DNA from: Solanum dulcamara
Taxonomy: Eukaryota > Streptophyta > Magnoliopsida > Solanales > Solanaceae
Direction: 5' to 3'
Assembly: GCF_947179165.1 (NCBI RefSeq)
Contig: NC_077243.1
Span: forward strand, 48,934,501 to 48,998,500
Length of the DNA stretch: 64,000 bases
Positions 11,509 to 23,564 of the stretch are shown here, piece after piece. Under the pieces are notes generated by a model, which was not told where the DNA came from, ran no database searches, and saw only the letters and a list, made by a program, of their open reading frames with translations. The stretch's first letter is position 1. The number at the start of each line of letters is the position of its first letter. Position numbers and translations under genes: made by a program.

Positions 11509-12134
11509 ACAAGCCTCTAGGAGAAGTAAAGCTTGGTTGGGATAGGGTCCCAACTAACCCAATAACTATGAATTATAAAACAAGCAAACCTCTGAGACTC
11601 GAGCAACTTCTGAAAGAAAAAGTGTCAACCATTCTATTGATGATTTTACTCTACTACTCAAGTGGTCTGTCTAGTTGTTGTATGGGACTTGCAAGCATAA
11701 ATATAGTGCCCCCAGGCATTGGGAAATTAGTACGAAGTAATGTACTGAGTATGTAAGGTAACTAAAAGCTAAAACTAAAGCTAATGTCATAAATATTGCA
11801 AGTATCCCCATAGGAGGGTTAAAGATATTCTGAGTATACTTATCCTCTCCTAAATCTTTAAATATGATATTGTAAATACTCAAGTGGAAGTTTAGATGTC
11901 TGCCAGAATATACTTACCTGTTCTCGACTTAGTATTACAAACCATAACGAACTGAAAATATCACTTACTTGAATCGAGCTAACTAATGTAATCAAATAAT
12001 AAAGTATAGGGGGAAGAAGATCAACAGCCATCACAACACAACCTAATAATTCCTGAAACATATAATATAATAATATTTAAAAAATAACCTAACCGGCCCC
12101 ATAAGCTCATTAGGTACAAACAATAAGCAAGATC
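11509..12134 (-). mobile_element. Probable minus-oriented LTR remnant
   Basis: Non-coding. The piece around 11685-11760 (GTGCCCCCAGGCATTGGG, then GTAATGTACTGAGTATGTAA) is similar to the reverse complement of the block TACTCAGTACAT...CTGACCCC...GGGGGCTGC found in all T1 LTRs. This suggests an old T1-like LTR in minus orientation. Boundaries are not resolved, and the flank after A's LTR shows no clear target duplication. Confidence 0.4.
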
Positions 12135-12760
12135 ACCTACCTAAGACGCCATAAGCCTGACTGGTGTCAATTAAATATGTATACCCCTATTGGTAATTCC
12201 ATAGCCCTATAGGTAGTCATTACATCTCAATAGCCCTTTAAGCACTTTACGCATGGCCTCGAAGGCAATCAATACCTTCTAATAGCTCCATAGACAAATT
12301 ATATCCCTTCTAGGCTTCAACATAGCCCCGTAGGTAGCAATAGCCCACTTCAGCATCAATATAGCCATATAGGCAACTCATAGCCCTCTTAGGAAATAAT
12401 ATACCCCCATAGGCAGTATATATTCCTCTCAAGCATTAGTATAGCCCTGAAGGTAGCATATAGACCTATTACGCATTAGTATATCCTCATAGGCAACACG
12501 TAGCCCCATAGGCAACATATAACCCTCTTAGGAATCAATATATCCCTGTAGTCAGTACAAAGCCCCGTAGGTAATCTGTATATAGCCCTATAGGATATCT
12601 ATATATTTCCACTTAGGAAATCTATATTTAGGCCCATAGGCAATATGTATATAGCCCCTTAAGCAATGTATATATATCCCTGAAGGAAATCTATATATAT
12701 CCCAAAAGGCAAAGATCACATATCTGCTACTAACCACAATAATCCCGAGGGCATCAATAA
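12135..12760. repeat. Degenerate minisatellite, 22-30 bp unit (AGCCCCATAGGCAA type)
   Basis: Some 20-25 imperfect copies of a unit close to ATATAGCCCCATAGGCAACA, with lengths and bases varying between copies. Each unit contains a short inverted repeat (GCC...GGC). Related wording (GGCCCTATGAGGCATTGTTGG) occurs once or twice in the internal regions of B and C near 34905 and 45780. The variable spacing and lack of constant repeats rule out a CRISPR array. It may be an expanded subrepeat of the minus-oriented LTR remnant that surrounds it. Confidence 0.75.
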
Positions 12761-13371
12761 ATATTCAAATAGCCCAAAGGAAAGCAATGTCGCTATAAGT
12801 AACTTATACAAACAATTATTATTCCTTACATAAGTATGTGGTTGCTAATAAAAGAATTTATATCCCAACAAGGAATATCTATATCAACCACAATAGCTAA
12901 CATAATCGAATAAGGCTAAGTGTAACTTGGGTACGATAAGTAGACATATCTTTCCTTTAATTAACATATTCCTCTATATTCGTATCTTTGGCCTTTTGGG
13001 CTTTTATAGATGTATTTGATCCTTTTGGGCTCCTATGGGTTTATCTGAGCCTTTTGGGAATCTATAACTACACCTCGAGCATACAAGACTCTATTAATGG
13101 TCAATAATGTCAACTTAGTCATAAAGAAAGTCCATAAGTAAGTAGACTTCAATATGATCTTTATAGTTGTTTTACAGTTGTTATAAGCAAAATATAGCCC
13201 CACAAACAATGCATGCTTGTCAATAGCCATTATAAGAAACAAATAAATGGATAAATATATGAATATGTCTGAAGGGCATAGTCCCAAGTGTTAATAGCTA
13301 ACAAGATAGCCGTTGTAGGACATATCAATCAAGCTTCTAATTTATCAATAGTTAATGTGACTTTGTAAGTA
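12761..13371. other. Unassigned non-coding stretch with a weak TTTTGGGC repeat
   Basis: No coding signal. Near 12985-13070 there are three or four spaced copies of a CCTTTTGGGCTTCTAT-like unit about 30 bp apart. Otherwise AT-rich. Probably a continuation of the LTR remnant to its left. Confidence 0.35.
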
Positions 13372-13834
13372 TGTCACACCTTTTCGTAACAAATATTCCC
13401 AATTGAAGTGACAGTATTGATTAGGGATTTATTTTTGTTGTTGATTTAGAGTCGTCACTTGAAATTGAGTTTTGGTGTTTCAAGTCACTTTTTTTGAATC
13501 CGTAATAAAAAAGAAATGACTCTTTATTTTGGTCTATGAAAAAAAAATCGGGTAAGAAATTTTGTTGACCAAGAGGGAGGTATTAGGCCCCCCTCGAATC
13601 CCGTGGTTGTAGCACAGTCACATTTATCGATATATACTTATCTTATACTATTTTGGATATACTATTACAAGCTATAGTTTGATCATATTTATTATTGTTG
13701 AAATTTATTTGTCTCAACCCAGATGTATAATTACATTCTTGGTTTTGACTTATAATAGTTTAAAAGCATGACTATTTTCTTCTCTCAAGTCTATCACAGC
13801 TAATACTTTCTATCTACAAATATTAATTTTAATT
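13372..13834 (+). mobile_element. Repeat O, left part (LTR-like), interrupted by element M
   Basis: Starts TGTCACACC and contains the run GAGTCGTCACTTGAAATTGA (near 13449), GGTATTAGGCCCCCCTCGAA and CCGTGGTTGTAGCACAGTCA. I recognise this order from LTR-type repeats common in Solanaceae. The right part resumes after M at 23565. This rests on memory of the repeat type and was not checked against a library. Confidence 0.5.
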
Positions 13835-15898
13835 TGTTATAATATGATTTCTCAGGTCATAATGGAGCCTATTATGACCCACCAGCAGTCAAGCCGACCT
13901 ATATCCCAAAACTATGAGTAATGAGATGTCAGGGTAGAAGACCAACAATTCAATGTAACCATAGTAATGAAATAATAGGAACATACATGAATGGGCGGAA
14001 GCTAATGAAATATATACAAATAAAAGATTTCTCCCAGAACCTGGAAGTCACATGTACAGAGCTATTACAAAAGAATACAAGTACCAAAAGTGGAAGGAAA
14101 AGATAGGCAATATATATATAGAACGTAATATGCTCACCCTCGCCTCCGATCACGACCGCAGCTGGCTCGAATCAACGTCGGTAGCTAGTACTCGAACCCG
14201 TATCACAAAAACAGAAGCAGAGTATAGTATGAATACCAAACCAACATGTACCCCATAGGCATCATAGGATGACTGAGCAAGATAAGCAAATCTAAACTGA
14301 AATTCTAGTAAATGACCACAACCAAATACAAGACAAGAAGTAAATGTTGGTATGTACACGAGCGTACTCAACAAACAAAGAGAAAGAATCTAGCTAAATC
14401 TACCGGGCTCCCATAAACTCGACGGGTATGCTCTTGCACAAGTCTAAGGTAATAACCTGAACGATCCCCCATAAGCCCGATAGGAGCAAAGTTAGTTAGA
14501 GTAAAAGAATGAAGCCAATAGAGTTCAAATAATACCACCAATATCTCGGACTTGAACTGAACTATCCCAAAAGCCTAAAACTTAACCCAAAGCTAAGAAT
14601 AGATATCGACTTGAAACGAATATTCATAAAGGAATACAGAATCGAACCATATGTGAGCTAGACCACAGATTTCAACCGGGTAACTATAGCTAAGGAGTCG
14701 AATAAGATTGAGCTAGACCACGGACTTCCATAGGGCAACTGTAGCTGAGGAGTCAAACACGAGTAAGCTAGACTACGGACTTCGACTGGATATCTGTAAC
14801 TAAGAAGCCAAACACAAGTAATCTAGACCACATGCTTGAACTAGGTAAATGTAGCCAAGGAGTCGAACATAATTAGGATCAACGGCCAACCAAGCCTCAC
14901 GGGGAGTACCCCCAAATCGGGCGCCATCAATACATCTTTCCAGCTTGAACCATATATAATTAGAATCATCGCGAAGACTTCCAGGATCAAGAACCAAGCG
15001 CTATAGGACTGATAGGAGAATAGGGCATTAAAGGTCCTAAGTTGTATTACAACCTAGCTAAAACAACCATCTCAAAGAGGAGGGCATTGCTTTAGAGCAA
15101 CAGGGTTTCTTAAGCGACACCCGCCCAAGAGAGCTGGTCACTTTAGTGACCTACTAGTCTTTTTAGCGGTAGTCTCTTTAGTGGCAGTCGCTTTAGCGAT
15201 GACACCAGACTCAACTTTTGCAAAATGGACTTTGGCATGTCCAATTCTCTAATGGGGTTCTCGAGATTCATTCGAAACCCCAGGCGTGCAAACGAAATAT
15301 GCCACCCCACCAAATTCGATGTTATGAACTCAATAGCGCATTCAAAATTCCCATATAAGGTCATTTTAAAGAAAAGTGGGTCCTACCACCAAGTGTCATT
15401 TTGAGCCTATTTCCAAAATGGGCTTCCGGATTAGACTGGAATCCTTGGGAAGCGGACAAAGGGTCATTCTAGACCAAACTCGAAATTCTAGAGCTGACTA
15501 TGCTATCAAAATTTTCATTCAGACACATTTTTCAAGAATATTGACCAAAGTCAACCATAGGCTAAATGTTTAAGGAAAAAGCTCCAAATGTCCCTCAACT
15601 CGTACCAATTGCATTGGTACTCATACCGGCCATGCCACTAGCCTAATTTGGCAATTTAGAAGCTGATGGAATCATCAGAATTTTATTTTGAGGTCACTTT
15701 TCAAAAGTTATGACAAAAGTCAGCTTTTCAAGTTATAAAAGCTCCAAAATAGGGGAAACAGGCCTAAAACCCAAAGAAACGACCAGGCGACTAAACAGTC
15801 AGGGCCAATAAGTCATAAATGACTTGGGGTCACTACAGAAATGCTCTAAATAAAAAATTGAATGCTTTAGTTTAAAAATGATCTGGAGGGTTATTACA
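13835..15898 (-). mobile_element. 3' LTR of element M (internally deleted)
   Basis: About 2064 bp; on the minus strand it runs from TGTAATAACCC (15898) to the end near TATAACA (13835). It matches the 5' LTR at both ends (for example the ATGACCGCAGCTGGCTCGAA region near 14155 against 20960) but lacks about 0.93 kb that the 5' LTR has between roughly 21850 and 22780. The missing part is present in the T2 fragment at 1-800, so this copy has the deletion. Confidence 0.85.
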
Positions 15899-15918
15899 AC
15901 ACACCTACTACTAAAACA

Positions 15919-15936
15919 ACTTTCGTCTACAAAAGT
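15919..15936 (-). promoter_or_regulatory. Stem-loop upstream of the 3' LTR (element M)
   Basis: On the minus strand: ACTTTTG, loop TAGA, CGAAAGT, with one T-G wobble. It lies 20 nt before the 3' LTR, the same relative place as the stem-loops of A, B and C, but with a different stem sequence that keeps pairing. The polypurine tract between it and the LTR is poorly preserved. Confidence 0.5.
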
Positions 15937-15949
15937 AAGAATGACTCAA

Positions 15950-17330
15950 AAAAGCCGGGGAACTGTGCCCACATCTTTTGTTTGGTCTCCCATGTAGCCT
16001 CCTCGACTAATGATACCTCCTATAGATCTTATCCACAGGAATGGCTCTGAATCACAACTGCCTGGCATCTCTGGCCAAAATAGCAACTAGCTCCTCAATA
16101 TAGCTCAAACGATCATTCAAGTCAACTACATCATACTGAAGCAATGGGACTCGTCTGGAACATACCGGCATAACATCGAAACATAAATGACCAGTTGAAT
16201 AGTTGAAAAGGGCAGAGGCAAAGCTATCTCATATGAAACCTCTCCAACTGTCCTTAATATCTTGAAAGGAAGAATATACCTAGGGCTAAGCTTGCCCTGT
16301 CTCCTAAATCTCATCATGCCCTTCATGGGAGATACATAAAGGAATACTCTATCACTAATGAAAAATCTCAACGACCGACGCCTACGATCCGTATAACTCC
16401 GATGTATACTCTAAGCTATCCTAAATCACCATCATATGATCTAAGGCTTTCTATATCAAGTCTGTATTGTGCGGCCTGAGCTTCGTAGACATAAACCAAC
16501 CAACCGGAGAGCGACAACGCCTACCATATAAGGCCTCAAATAGGGCAATCTAAATACTAGAGTGGTAGCTGTTGTTGTATGCAAACTCTACCAAAGGCAA
16601 AAAAATGATGCCACTAACCCCCAAAATCCATAACACAAGCCTGCAATATATCTTCAAGAACCTAAATAGTACACTCCGACTATCCATCAGTCTACAGGTG
16701 GAAAGCTGTGCTAAGGTCAACATGGGTATCCAACTCCTCCTGAAAAGTCCTCCAAAAGCTGGATGTGAATTATGGGCCCCGATTTGAGATAATAGACACA
16801 GGCACACCATGAAGGTGAACCACCTTCTAAATGTAGATATGGACCAACCTCTCAGCACTGTAGGAGGTATGAATGGGAATAAAGTGTGATGAATTGGTCA
16901 ATCGATCTATAATAATCCAAATACTATCAAGACCACGGGAAGTGCGAGGCTACCCTATAATGAAATAGATGGTAATACGCTCCCACTTCCACTCGAGAAT
17001 GGGTAATCTCTAACGCTCGCCACCAGGCCTCAAATTCTTAGCCTTAACCTGCTGGCAACTCAAACAAAATAATACATAATTCGTAATATCTCTTCTCAAG
17101 CCGCTCCACCAGTAATGCTTCCTCAAGTCACGATACATCTTAGCGGTACCCAAATGGATAGAATATCTGGAATCATGGGCCTCTCTAAGTATCAGCTGAA
17201 TAAAACCCCCAACTCTCGAAACAAAGAGACAACCACCAAACCTGAAAACCCCATTTGAATCTAAAGTAGCCAGGCTAGCATCACGTCCTAAAACTCGATC
17301 ACAAAGTTTAACTAACTCCTCATCCTCAAA
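15950..17330 (-). pseudogene. Integrase and chromodomain of element M, decayed
   Basis: Minus-strand frames read in order: the PQTDG-type region with LVEFAYNNSYHSSI (about 16550-16600), then SPMKGMMRFRRQGKLSPRYI and LRTVGEVSYEIALP (16126-16371), then a chromodomain remnant with SYIEELVAILARD and FRAIPVDKI (about 15990-16110). These are the integrase catalytic core, the GPY/F-like C-terminal module and the Tekay-type chromodomain. Stops and shifts break every segment; the HHCC finger region (about 17050-17200) is readable only in part. In a working element it would act in the nucleus on the double-stranded cDNA. Confidence 0.8.
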
Positions 17331-17985
17331 CTAGCGGCTGCAAATCTGGTCCAATAGAGATGATTGATCTCCCAGATAAGCTAACACACAATAGGAGTCG
17401 GAGATGTCAAGTCGAATTATCAGGTTAGCTAAGAACAGGATGTCCAAAGCTAATGGTCTCTCTACTGTAGAAAGGAAGGCTAGACTACCCATATTCACTG
17501 TATTTTGACTCAAGGCGTCCTCTACTACATTCGCCTTGCCCAGATGGTAGAGAATAAAAAGGTCATAGTCCTTTAGGAGCTTAATCCAGCGGCGCTGCCT
17601 CAAATTAAGATCCCTCTAGATCATAATATACCAAAGGCTACTGTGGTAAGTGTAAATATCACATCAAAACCCATACATGTAGTCCCTCTAAATATTAAAT
17701 GCAAAAAACTACCGCCGCCAACTCTAAGTCTTGAGTGGGTTAGTTGTGCTGGTGCAGCTTAAGCTACCTCAATGCATATGCAATAACCCAACTCTGTTGC
17801 ATAAGTACACAACCCAAACCAACGCCGAGTGTATCATAATAAATAGTGAATCCCTCACCCACTACTGAAAGAGTCAATATAGGAGCGGTGGTGAGAAAAT
17901 ACTTGAGCCTCAGAAAGCTCCTCTCACACTCTTCCAACCACACGAATAGGAAATCATAGCGTGTCAACCGAGTCAGATATGCCAC
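17331..17985 (-). pseudogene. RNase H of element M, decayed
   Basis: The minus strand reads [15 protein letters not shown] (about 17780-17830; family members have an aspartate-rich CDAS at its start) and, after stops, [20 protein letters not shown] and [11 protein letters not shown] (17500-17603). These are the opening and closing motifs of the RNase H domain that removes RNA from the RNA-DNA hybrid during reverse transcription. Several stops fall between them. Confidence 0.78.
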
Positions 17986-17989
17986 TATA

Positions 17990-18870
17990 ATAGAGAACCC
18001 CTCAACAGAGAGGTGGGCCTGGCCTAATCATGAATAGCCTCAATCTTTGCCAGATCTACCATAATACCATCCTTGGATACCACTTACTAGAAGAATACGA
18101 CAGACTCATGCCAAAACTTGTACTTTAAGAACTTGTTATAATGCCACTGGTCTCTCAAAGTCTGGAGAATTACTCTCAAGTGCTGGTCATGCTCATCCCG
18201 GCTCCGCGAGTGCTCCAGAATGTCATCGATAAAGACTATGACAAATGAGTCCTAGTAAGGCCTAAAAGCCCAAGTCATCAAGTCCATGAATGCGGTGGGG
18301 GTGTTAGTCAACCCAAAAGACATCACTAGGAACTCATAGTGGCCGTAACGAGTCCTAAATGTGGTCTTAGGGATGTTCACTGCCCTAATCCTCAACTGGT
18401 GGTAGCTGAATCTCAAATCAATCTTAAAAAATACCATGACACCTTGAAGCTGGTTGAATAGGTCATCTATCTTAGGCATAGGGTAATGGTTATTCATCAT
18501 CACCTTGTTTTACTGCCTATAGTCAATACACATCAGTATAGTACCGTTCTTCTTCTTACCAAATAAGATTGGGGCACCCAAAGGAGACACACTAGGCCTA
18601 ATTAATACATTAATCCAAGAGATCCTAAAACTGAACACTGAGCTGCTTGAGCTCTGCGGGGGTCATATGGTACGGTGGGATGGAAATAGGATGAGTACCC
18701 AACTCTATATCATTGACAAAGTCAATATCGTGGTCAGGAGGAAGGCCAGGCAGATCGATAGGAAACACATCTACAAACTCTCGGACTGTAGGTACTGAAT
18801 CAACTATAGGGCCCTCCTTACTCACATCTGTAACACAAACCAAATATGCCAAACACCTGCTAGCCACTAG
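17990..18870 (-). pseudogene. Reverse transcriptase of element M, decayed
   Basis: Minus-strand frames in order: PTVREFVDVFPIDLPGLPPD (18740-18800), the linker before [13 protein letters not shown]; then [29 protein letters not shown] and [19 protein letters not shown] (18252-18503), which are RT motifs with the first catalytic aspartate in KIDLR. After one stop the catalytic box FIDDIL follows at about 18222-18240. The catalytic residues are kept, but TAG/TGA codons and shifts make the gene inactive. Confidence 0.87.
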
Positions 18871-18899
18871 CCTATGAGGCCGAATAAGGGAGATTACTA

Positions 18900-19170
18900 A
18901 CTGGCGTACGACTATAAGAGAGCTACCACACCGCTAGCGAAATACCAGGCATGGCTAATGTTATGGTCTTGGCATAATAATCCAAGACTGCACGGTGAGG
19001 GGATAACCAGTCCATGTCCAGAATCAAATCAAAATCCACCATATTAAGCAAAATGTTATCAACCCTATTTTCTCGCCCATGGATAGTTACTACGCAAGAT
19101 CTAAACACTTGATCCACTACTAAATAATAACCTATAATGGTCGAAACACGCAACAGCTCAACCAAGGGCT
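18900..19170 (-). pseudogene. Aspartic protease end and protease-RT linker of element M
   Basis: The minus strand reads VELLRVSTIIGYYLVVDQVF, then LLNMVDFDLILDMDWLSPHR and AVLDYYAKTITLAMPG. The MxDFDxILxMDWL stretch is the conserved C-terminal part of retropepsins in chromoviruses. I did not find the active-site D-S/T-G motif in a readable frame upstream (about 19170-19260). Confidence 0.78.
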
Positions 19171-19399
19171 CCGACTAGCCTACAATGAGGTTACTCGCGA
19201 TACTAAAGATCTACTTCCCCATACTCGTAGCACCCTTGTGACTCGACGCTTAAAGTTGGAGGTCGACTACCTCTGCTGGAAGAACCCATCTGAGAACCAC
19301 CTTGGCTTAGGCTCGGACGGGCACTAGGGCCACCCTGACGGTGCTAATCACCCTCTGAACTATAAAGAGAGGCATAGAAGGGGAGACTGGATTAACCTA

Positions 19400-20330
19400 C
19401 TGAAATATCTAGCGAAATTTGTCATAGGACTCTTGGGGGCTAAAGCAATGTTCACCCTAACTATCATCCTGTATAAATCTCTTGCCGCTGCCCCCTTGGG
19501 CCTCACTACTCAATCATGCGAGCGTGGTCTACCACATCTAGAAACAAATGGCCTACTTAAACTAAAGACTGAGTCTCAATCCGCAATTGTAGTCTTAATC
19601 CTCTAACGAAGAACCGAACTCTCTCCTCTTTTGTAGGTAAGATCATGGTGGCATGCCTAGAGAGATTATGTAATTGGGCCTCGAATTTTGATACTATCAT
19701 GGAGCCCTACTCCAATTGTGAAAAATGATCTCAGAGCTGATCTCTGATTCTCCTGGGATAAACCAGGCCAAAAAGGCCTCTGAAAACTCAGCCCATGTCA
19801 CCAATAGAGACCCAACTCGCCTAGTCTCCAAATATGTACGCCACGACTGCCGGGCAGGATCATCTAGCTGATAAGTAGTAAAGTCATCTCCTCTCGACTC
19901 CACTAGACCCAAGGTCTATTTCTGCTTTTGGAAATTATGTAGAAACTCATGAGCATTCTAACCCATAGCCCTAGAAAATCTTGATAGGAATGGTCTAAGG
20001 AATACCCCAAGCATCTTCTGCTCTCAAAGCAGCATGAGACCCTCCAAACCATCCGATTGAGCGACAAGTGTCGGTGGCTGCTAAATAATTGGTGCCTCTA
20101 TCATAGGCTAGTCCTGCGATATTGGAGCAGTTAGAGCTGGGGCCTGCTGTATACCCCCAATAACAACCAAAATATGGTGAACATCGCTTATAAGTCCAGA
20201 GCTATGACTGGCTCGGGCTGGTCCCAGGCCCACCAAATGTTGATGTACAAGAGTTATTGGTGTGTCCATCTTCGGCTCTAGAGTTTTCTCTCTCTCTCTG
20301 GCTGGTGTTGCAGTACACAACCCCGAGGTT
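19400..20330 (-). pseudogene. Gag remnant of element M
   Basis: The 19697-19912 frame reads LDDPARQSWRTYLETRRVGS, then TWAEFSEAFLAWFIP, the retrotransposon Gag core (A..W...TW..F..AF...F.P). A short frame at 20108-20320 probably marks the N-terminal part. Gag forms the cytoplasmic particle in which reverse transcription takes place. No clear CCHC zinc knuckle is left. Confidence 0.7.
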
Positions 20331-20522
20331 AGCCTCTACCTCCAGTGCATGTGTGAGCCATCCTGCAAAAGAGTAGAACAAGTGAGACCATACACTGCAT
20401 GATAATGATACAAAAGAAACACATTCCTAAAGACATCTAGTATAAGTCACAACCGTCTCTATGCTAATCCGCAAGACTCTACTAGACGTTAGTTCTGTAC
20501 AAGTGAGACTAGTGAACTTGGT

Positions 20523-20534
20523 GCTCTGATACCA
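20523..20534 (-). promoter_or_regulatory. Primer-binding site, tRNA-Met type (element M)
   Basis: The minus strand reads TGGTATCAGAGC, 3 nt (AGT) after the LTR end. This is complementary to the 3' end of plant initiator tRNA-Met, the usual primer for Ty3/gypsy minus-strand DNA. Confidence 0.92.
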
Positions 20535-20537
20535 ACT

Positions 20538-20836
20538 TGTCATGACCCAATTTCTCATGTCATAATGGTACCTACTATGACCCACCAGTAGGTAAGACGT
20601 CTATATCCTAGAACTATGAGTAATGGGATGTCACGGTGGAAGAATAATAATTTAATCTAACTATTGTAATGAAACAACTGGAACATACATGAACGTGCGA
20701 AAGAGAATGAAATATATACAAATAAAAGATCCCTCCTAGAACCTGGATGTCACATGTACAGAGCTACTACAAAAGAGTACAAGTTTCAAAAGTGGACCAT
20801 GGAAAGAGAGCTTTCTCAAAAAGAAAAAAACAAGCA

Positions 20837-20899
<63 letters not shown>

Positions 20900-23564
20900 A
20901 GAGAGGGGGGATACAGGTAAATCTACAATGCAATGTGCTCACCCTCGCCTTCTATTAGGACCGTAGCTGGCTCGAATCAACGTTAATAACTAGTACTCAG
21001 ACCTGCATCATGAAAATAAATACAGAGTGTACTATGAGTACCAAAACAATAGTACCTAGTAGGCATCATAGGCCGACTGAGCATCTTAAGCAAAATTAAA
21101 CTGAAATGTGAGTAAATGACCATAACCAATACAGGGAAAGAAGTAAATATAGGTATGTACATGAACGTACTCAACAAACAAAGAGAAAAAATCTAGCTAA
21201 ATTAGTCGAGCTCCCATAAACCCGATGGGTACGATCTTGAACAAGTCTAAGCTAACAACATGAACAGACCCCCATAATCCTGGTAGGAGAAAAGTTAGTT
21301 GAAGTAAAATAACAGAGCTAATAGAGTTCCAATAAAACCACCAATATCCTGGACTTGAACTGAACCATCGCAAAATCCTGAAACTTAACCCAAAGCTAAG
21401 AATAGATATTGACGTGACCCAAAGATTCATTAGGGAATCAAGAATCGAACCAAGTATGAGCTAGACCACAGACTTCAACAGGGTAACTGTAGCTAAGAAG
21501 TCAAACATGAGTAAGCTAGACCACAAATTTCAATCAAGTAACTTTAACTAAGGAGTTGAACACGAGTAAGCTAGACCCCGTACTTTAACCGGGTAACTAT
21601 AGATAAGAAGATGAACACAAGTAAGCTAGACCAAGGGATCAAATCGGGTAATTGTTCCCAAGGATTTAAATAGAATTAGGATCAGCGGCTAATCGAGTGT
21701 CACGGGGAGTACCCCTAAATCGATTCCATCAATACATCCCTCAAGCACGAACCATATATATCTAGAATCACTGAGAAGACTCCAAAATTAAGAACCAAGT
21801 GATATAGGACAAATAAGAGAACATGGAATTAAAGGTCCCAAGCTATGTTAGTAGTTAAAGCTTAGACTATCAGACTAAAGTCTGCTATATCAGTCTAAAG
21901 GGAGCTAACTGTCCGAAACCACGTCAAAGAAGTTCTAAGGCCTAATGCCACAAAAATTGTACAAGTCTAAGGCAACATTATTCGAATCCTTGATTAAGGC
22001 CAACCATGCTTCCAAACATATAACCATAGGCACAACATACATTACTAAGAAGGGATGATCAGAAATAATAGGAGTCATTCTTAAACAGTCCAACAATTTC
22101 CCAAAATAGTGCCTAGGACATGAATTCTAGGAATTTAGTATGCTCGACACCCAAACCCCTCCAACTCAATATACAATTGCCTGAACATGTTCAGTATCAC
22201 GAGGGGAAAATCGTAGCCTACTTGTAGGCCAACCACGCTCGCTCCGACTTACGGAACCTGAGCTTTTCCCTTCCGAATAGCCTTTAAACTTTGTCACACT
22301 ATCAATAATAGAATTAAAATTTTAATACAGTCATTATGACACTAAAATTATTGAATTTAGAAATAGGGCAATTTTTGAGTAAAAAATCAGGAATTATGGG
22401 ACTTGCTCCATAACTTACGGAATTGACTCTAAGAATAGTTCCAATTACTACCCCCAGCTCATGTTTAAAAAAAGAACACAATTCATAAATAACACCAGCT
22501 ATAATCAAAACATGCATCAATATTGACATTTATCTTCAAGAACACTATAATCGCAGAAACAAAAGGGAAATTTACCTCAAGGGAAGCGTTAGACCTTAAT
22601 TCTGATCACCCCACTAGAATCCTCTCAAAAGATCACGCAGAATAGCCTCTTAAATCATCGAAATCACCCAAGAATTGAAGGATAAATCGTCGTTCAAAGA
22701 TAAAACTTCAACTGAAATTCGGACAAGGAAATAGTCTCAGGTGTCGCAAAAGTGAACACCTGGTGGTCGCTTAAGAGACCACCTCAAAGAGGCGGGCATC
22801 GCTTTAGAGACCACTCGCTTTAGCAAAAGGTCTATCGATTAAGAGACACCTACCTAAGAGGGATGGTCTCTAAAGACACCAAGAGTTGCTTTAGCGATGA
22901 TGTCAGATTCAGCTGGTGCAAAATGGACTTTGGCATGTCCAATTCTCTAAAAGGGTGCTTGAAATTCGTTCGGAACCCCATGTATGCAAACGACATATGC
23001 CACTCCACCAAATTCATTGTTTAGGACTCAATGGAATATTCAAAATTTACATACGAGGTCATTTTAATGAAAAGTGGATCCCACCCCCAAGTGCCATTTT
23101 GAGCCTATTTCCATAATGGGCCTCGAGATTAGACTGGAAGCCTCGAAAAGCAGACGAAGGGTCATTCTAGACCAAAAATTTTCATCCAAGCGTGTTTTTC
23201 AAGAGTGTTGACCAAAGGCAACGATAGGCCAAATTTCTAAGGCCAAAGGATGAAATGGCACCAATCTCGTACCGATTACCTTGGTACCCATGCCGATTAT
23301 GCTACTAACCTAATTTGACCCTTCCAAAGCTGATAAAACCATCAGAACTCCATTTTTCATTGTTTTTCTGAAGTTATGATCGAAGTCAACTTTTCAAGTT
23401 ATAAAAGCTCCAAAACATGGGAAACAGGCCTAAAATCCAAATGAATGATCAGGTGACCGAACAGTCAGTGCCAGCAAGTCATAAATGACTTAGGGTCTCT
23501 ACAAGAACACTCTAAATGACGGAATGAATGCTTTAATTTAAAAATAATTTGAAGGGTCATTACA
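20538..23564 (-). mobile_element. 5' LTR of element M (3027 bp)
   Basis: On the minus strand it begins TGTAATGACCC (23564) and ends GGGTCATGACA (20538), next to the primer site. It is non-coding; the short open frames inside are chance. It contains a (TA)n tract at 20843-20896. Confidence 0.9.
20843..20896. repeat. (TA)n microsatellite, about 27 repeats
   Basis: A pure alternating TA tract inside the 5' LTR of M. At the matching place in the 3' LTR (near 14108-14119) there are only about six repeats, so the tract expanded in this copy after insertion. Confidence 0.95.

Larger units (their letters stand above)
13835..23564 (-). mobile_element. Element M: Ty3/gypsy chromovirus (Tekay/Del type) with both LTRs, decayed
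   Basis: A 9.7-kb element on the minus strand. From right to left it has: 5' LTR (20538-23564), tRNA-Met primer site (20523-20534), gag, protease, reverse transcriptase, RNase H, integrase and chromodomain remains, a stem-loop (15919-15936), and 3' LTR (13835-15898). The gene order with integrase after RNase H defines Ty3/gypsy; the C-terminal chromodomain and the protease-RT wording fit the Tekay/Del clade. Flanking pentamers are TAATT (13830-13834) and AAATT (23565-23569), a plausible mutated target duplication with 4 of 5 bases matching. All genes carry stops and frameshifts. It is inserted in repeat O. Confidence 0.88.

Noticed and set aside
12135..12760. CRISPR-like array
   Set aside because: Units are imperfect, spacing varies and there are no unique spacers or associated genes; the setting is a plant genome. 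It is a minisatellite.
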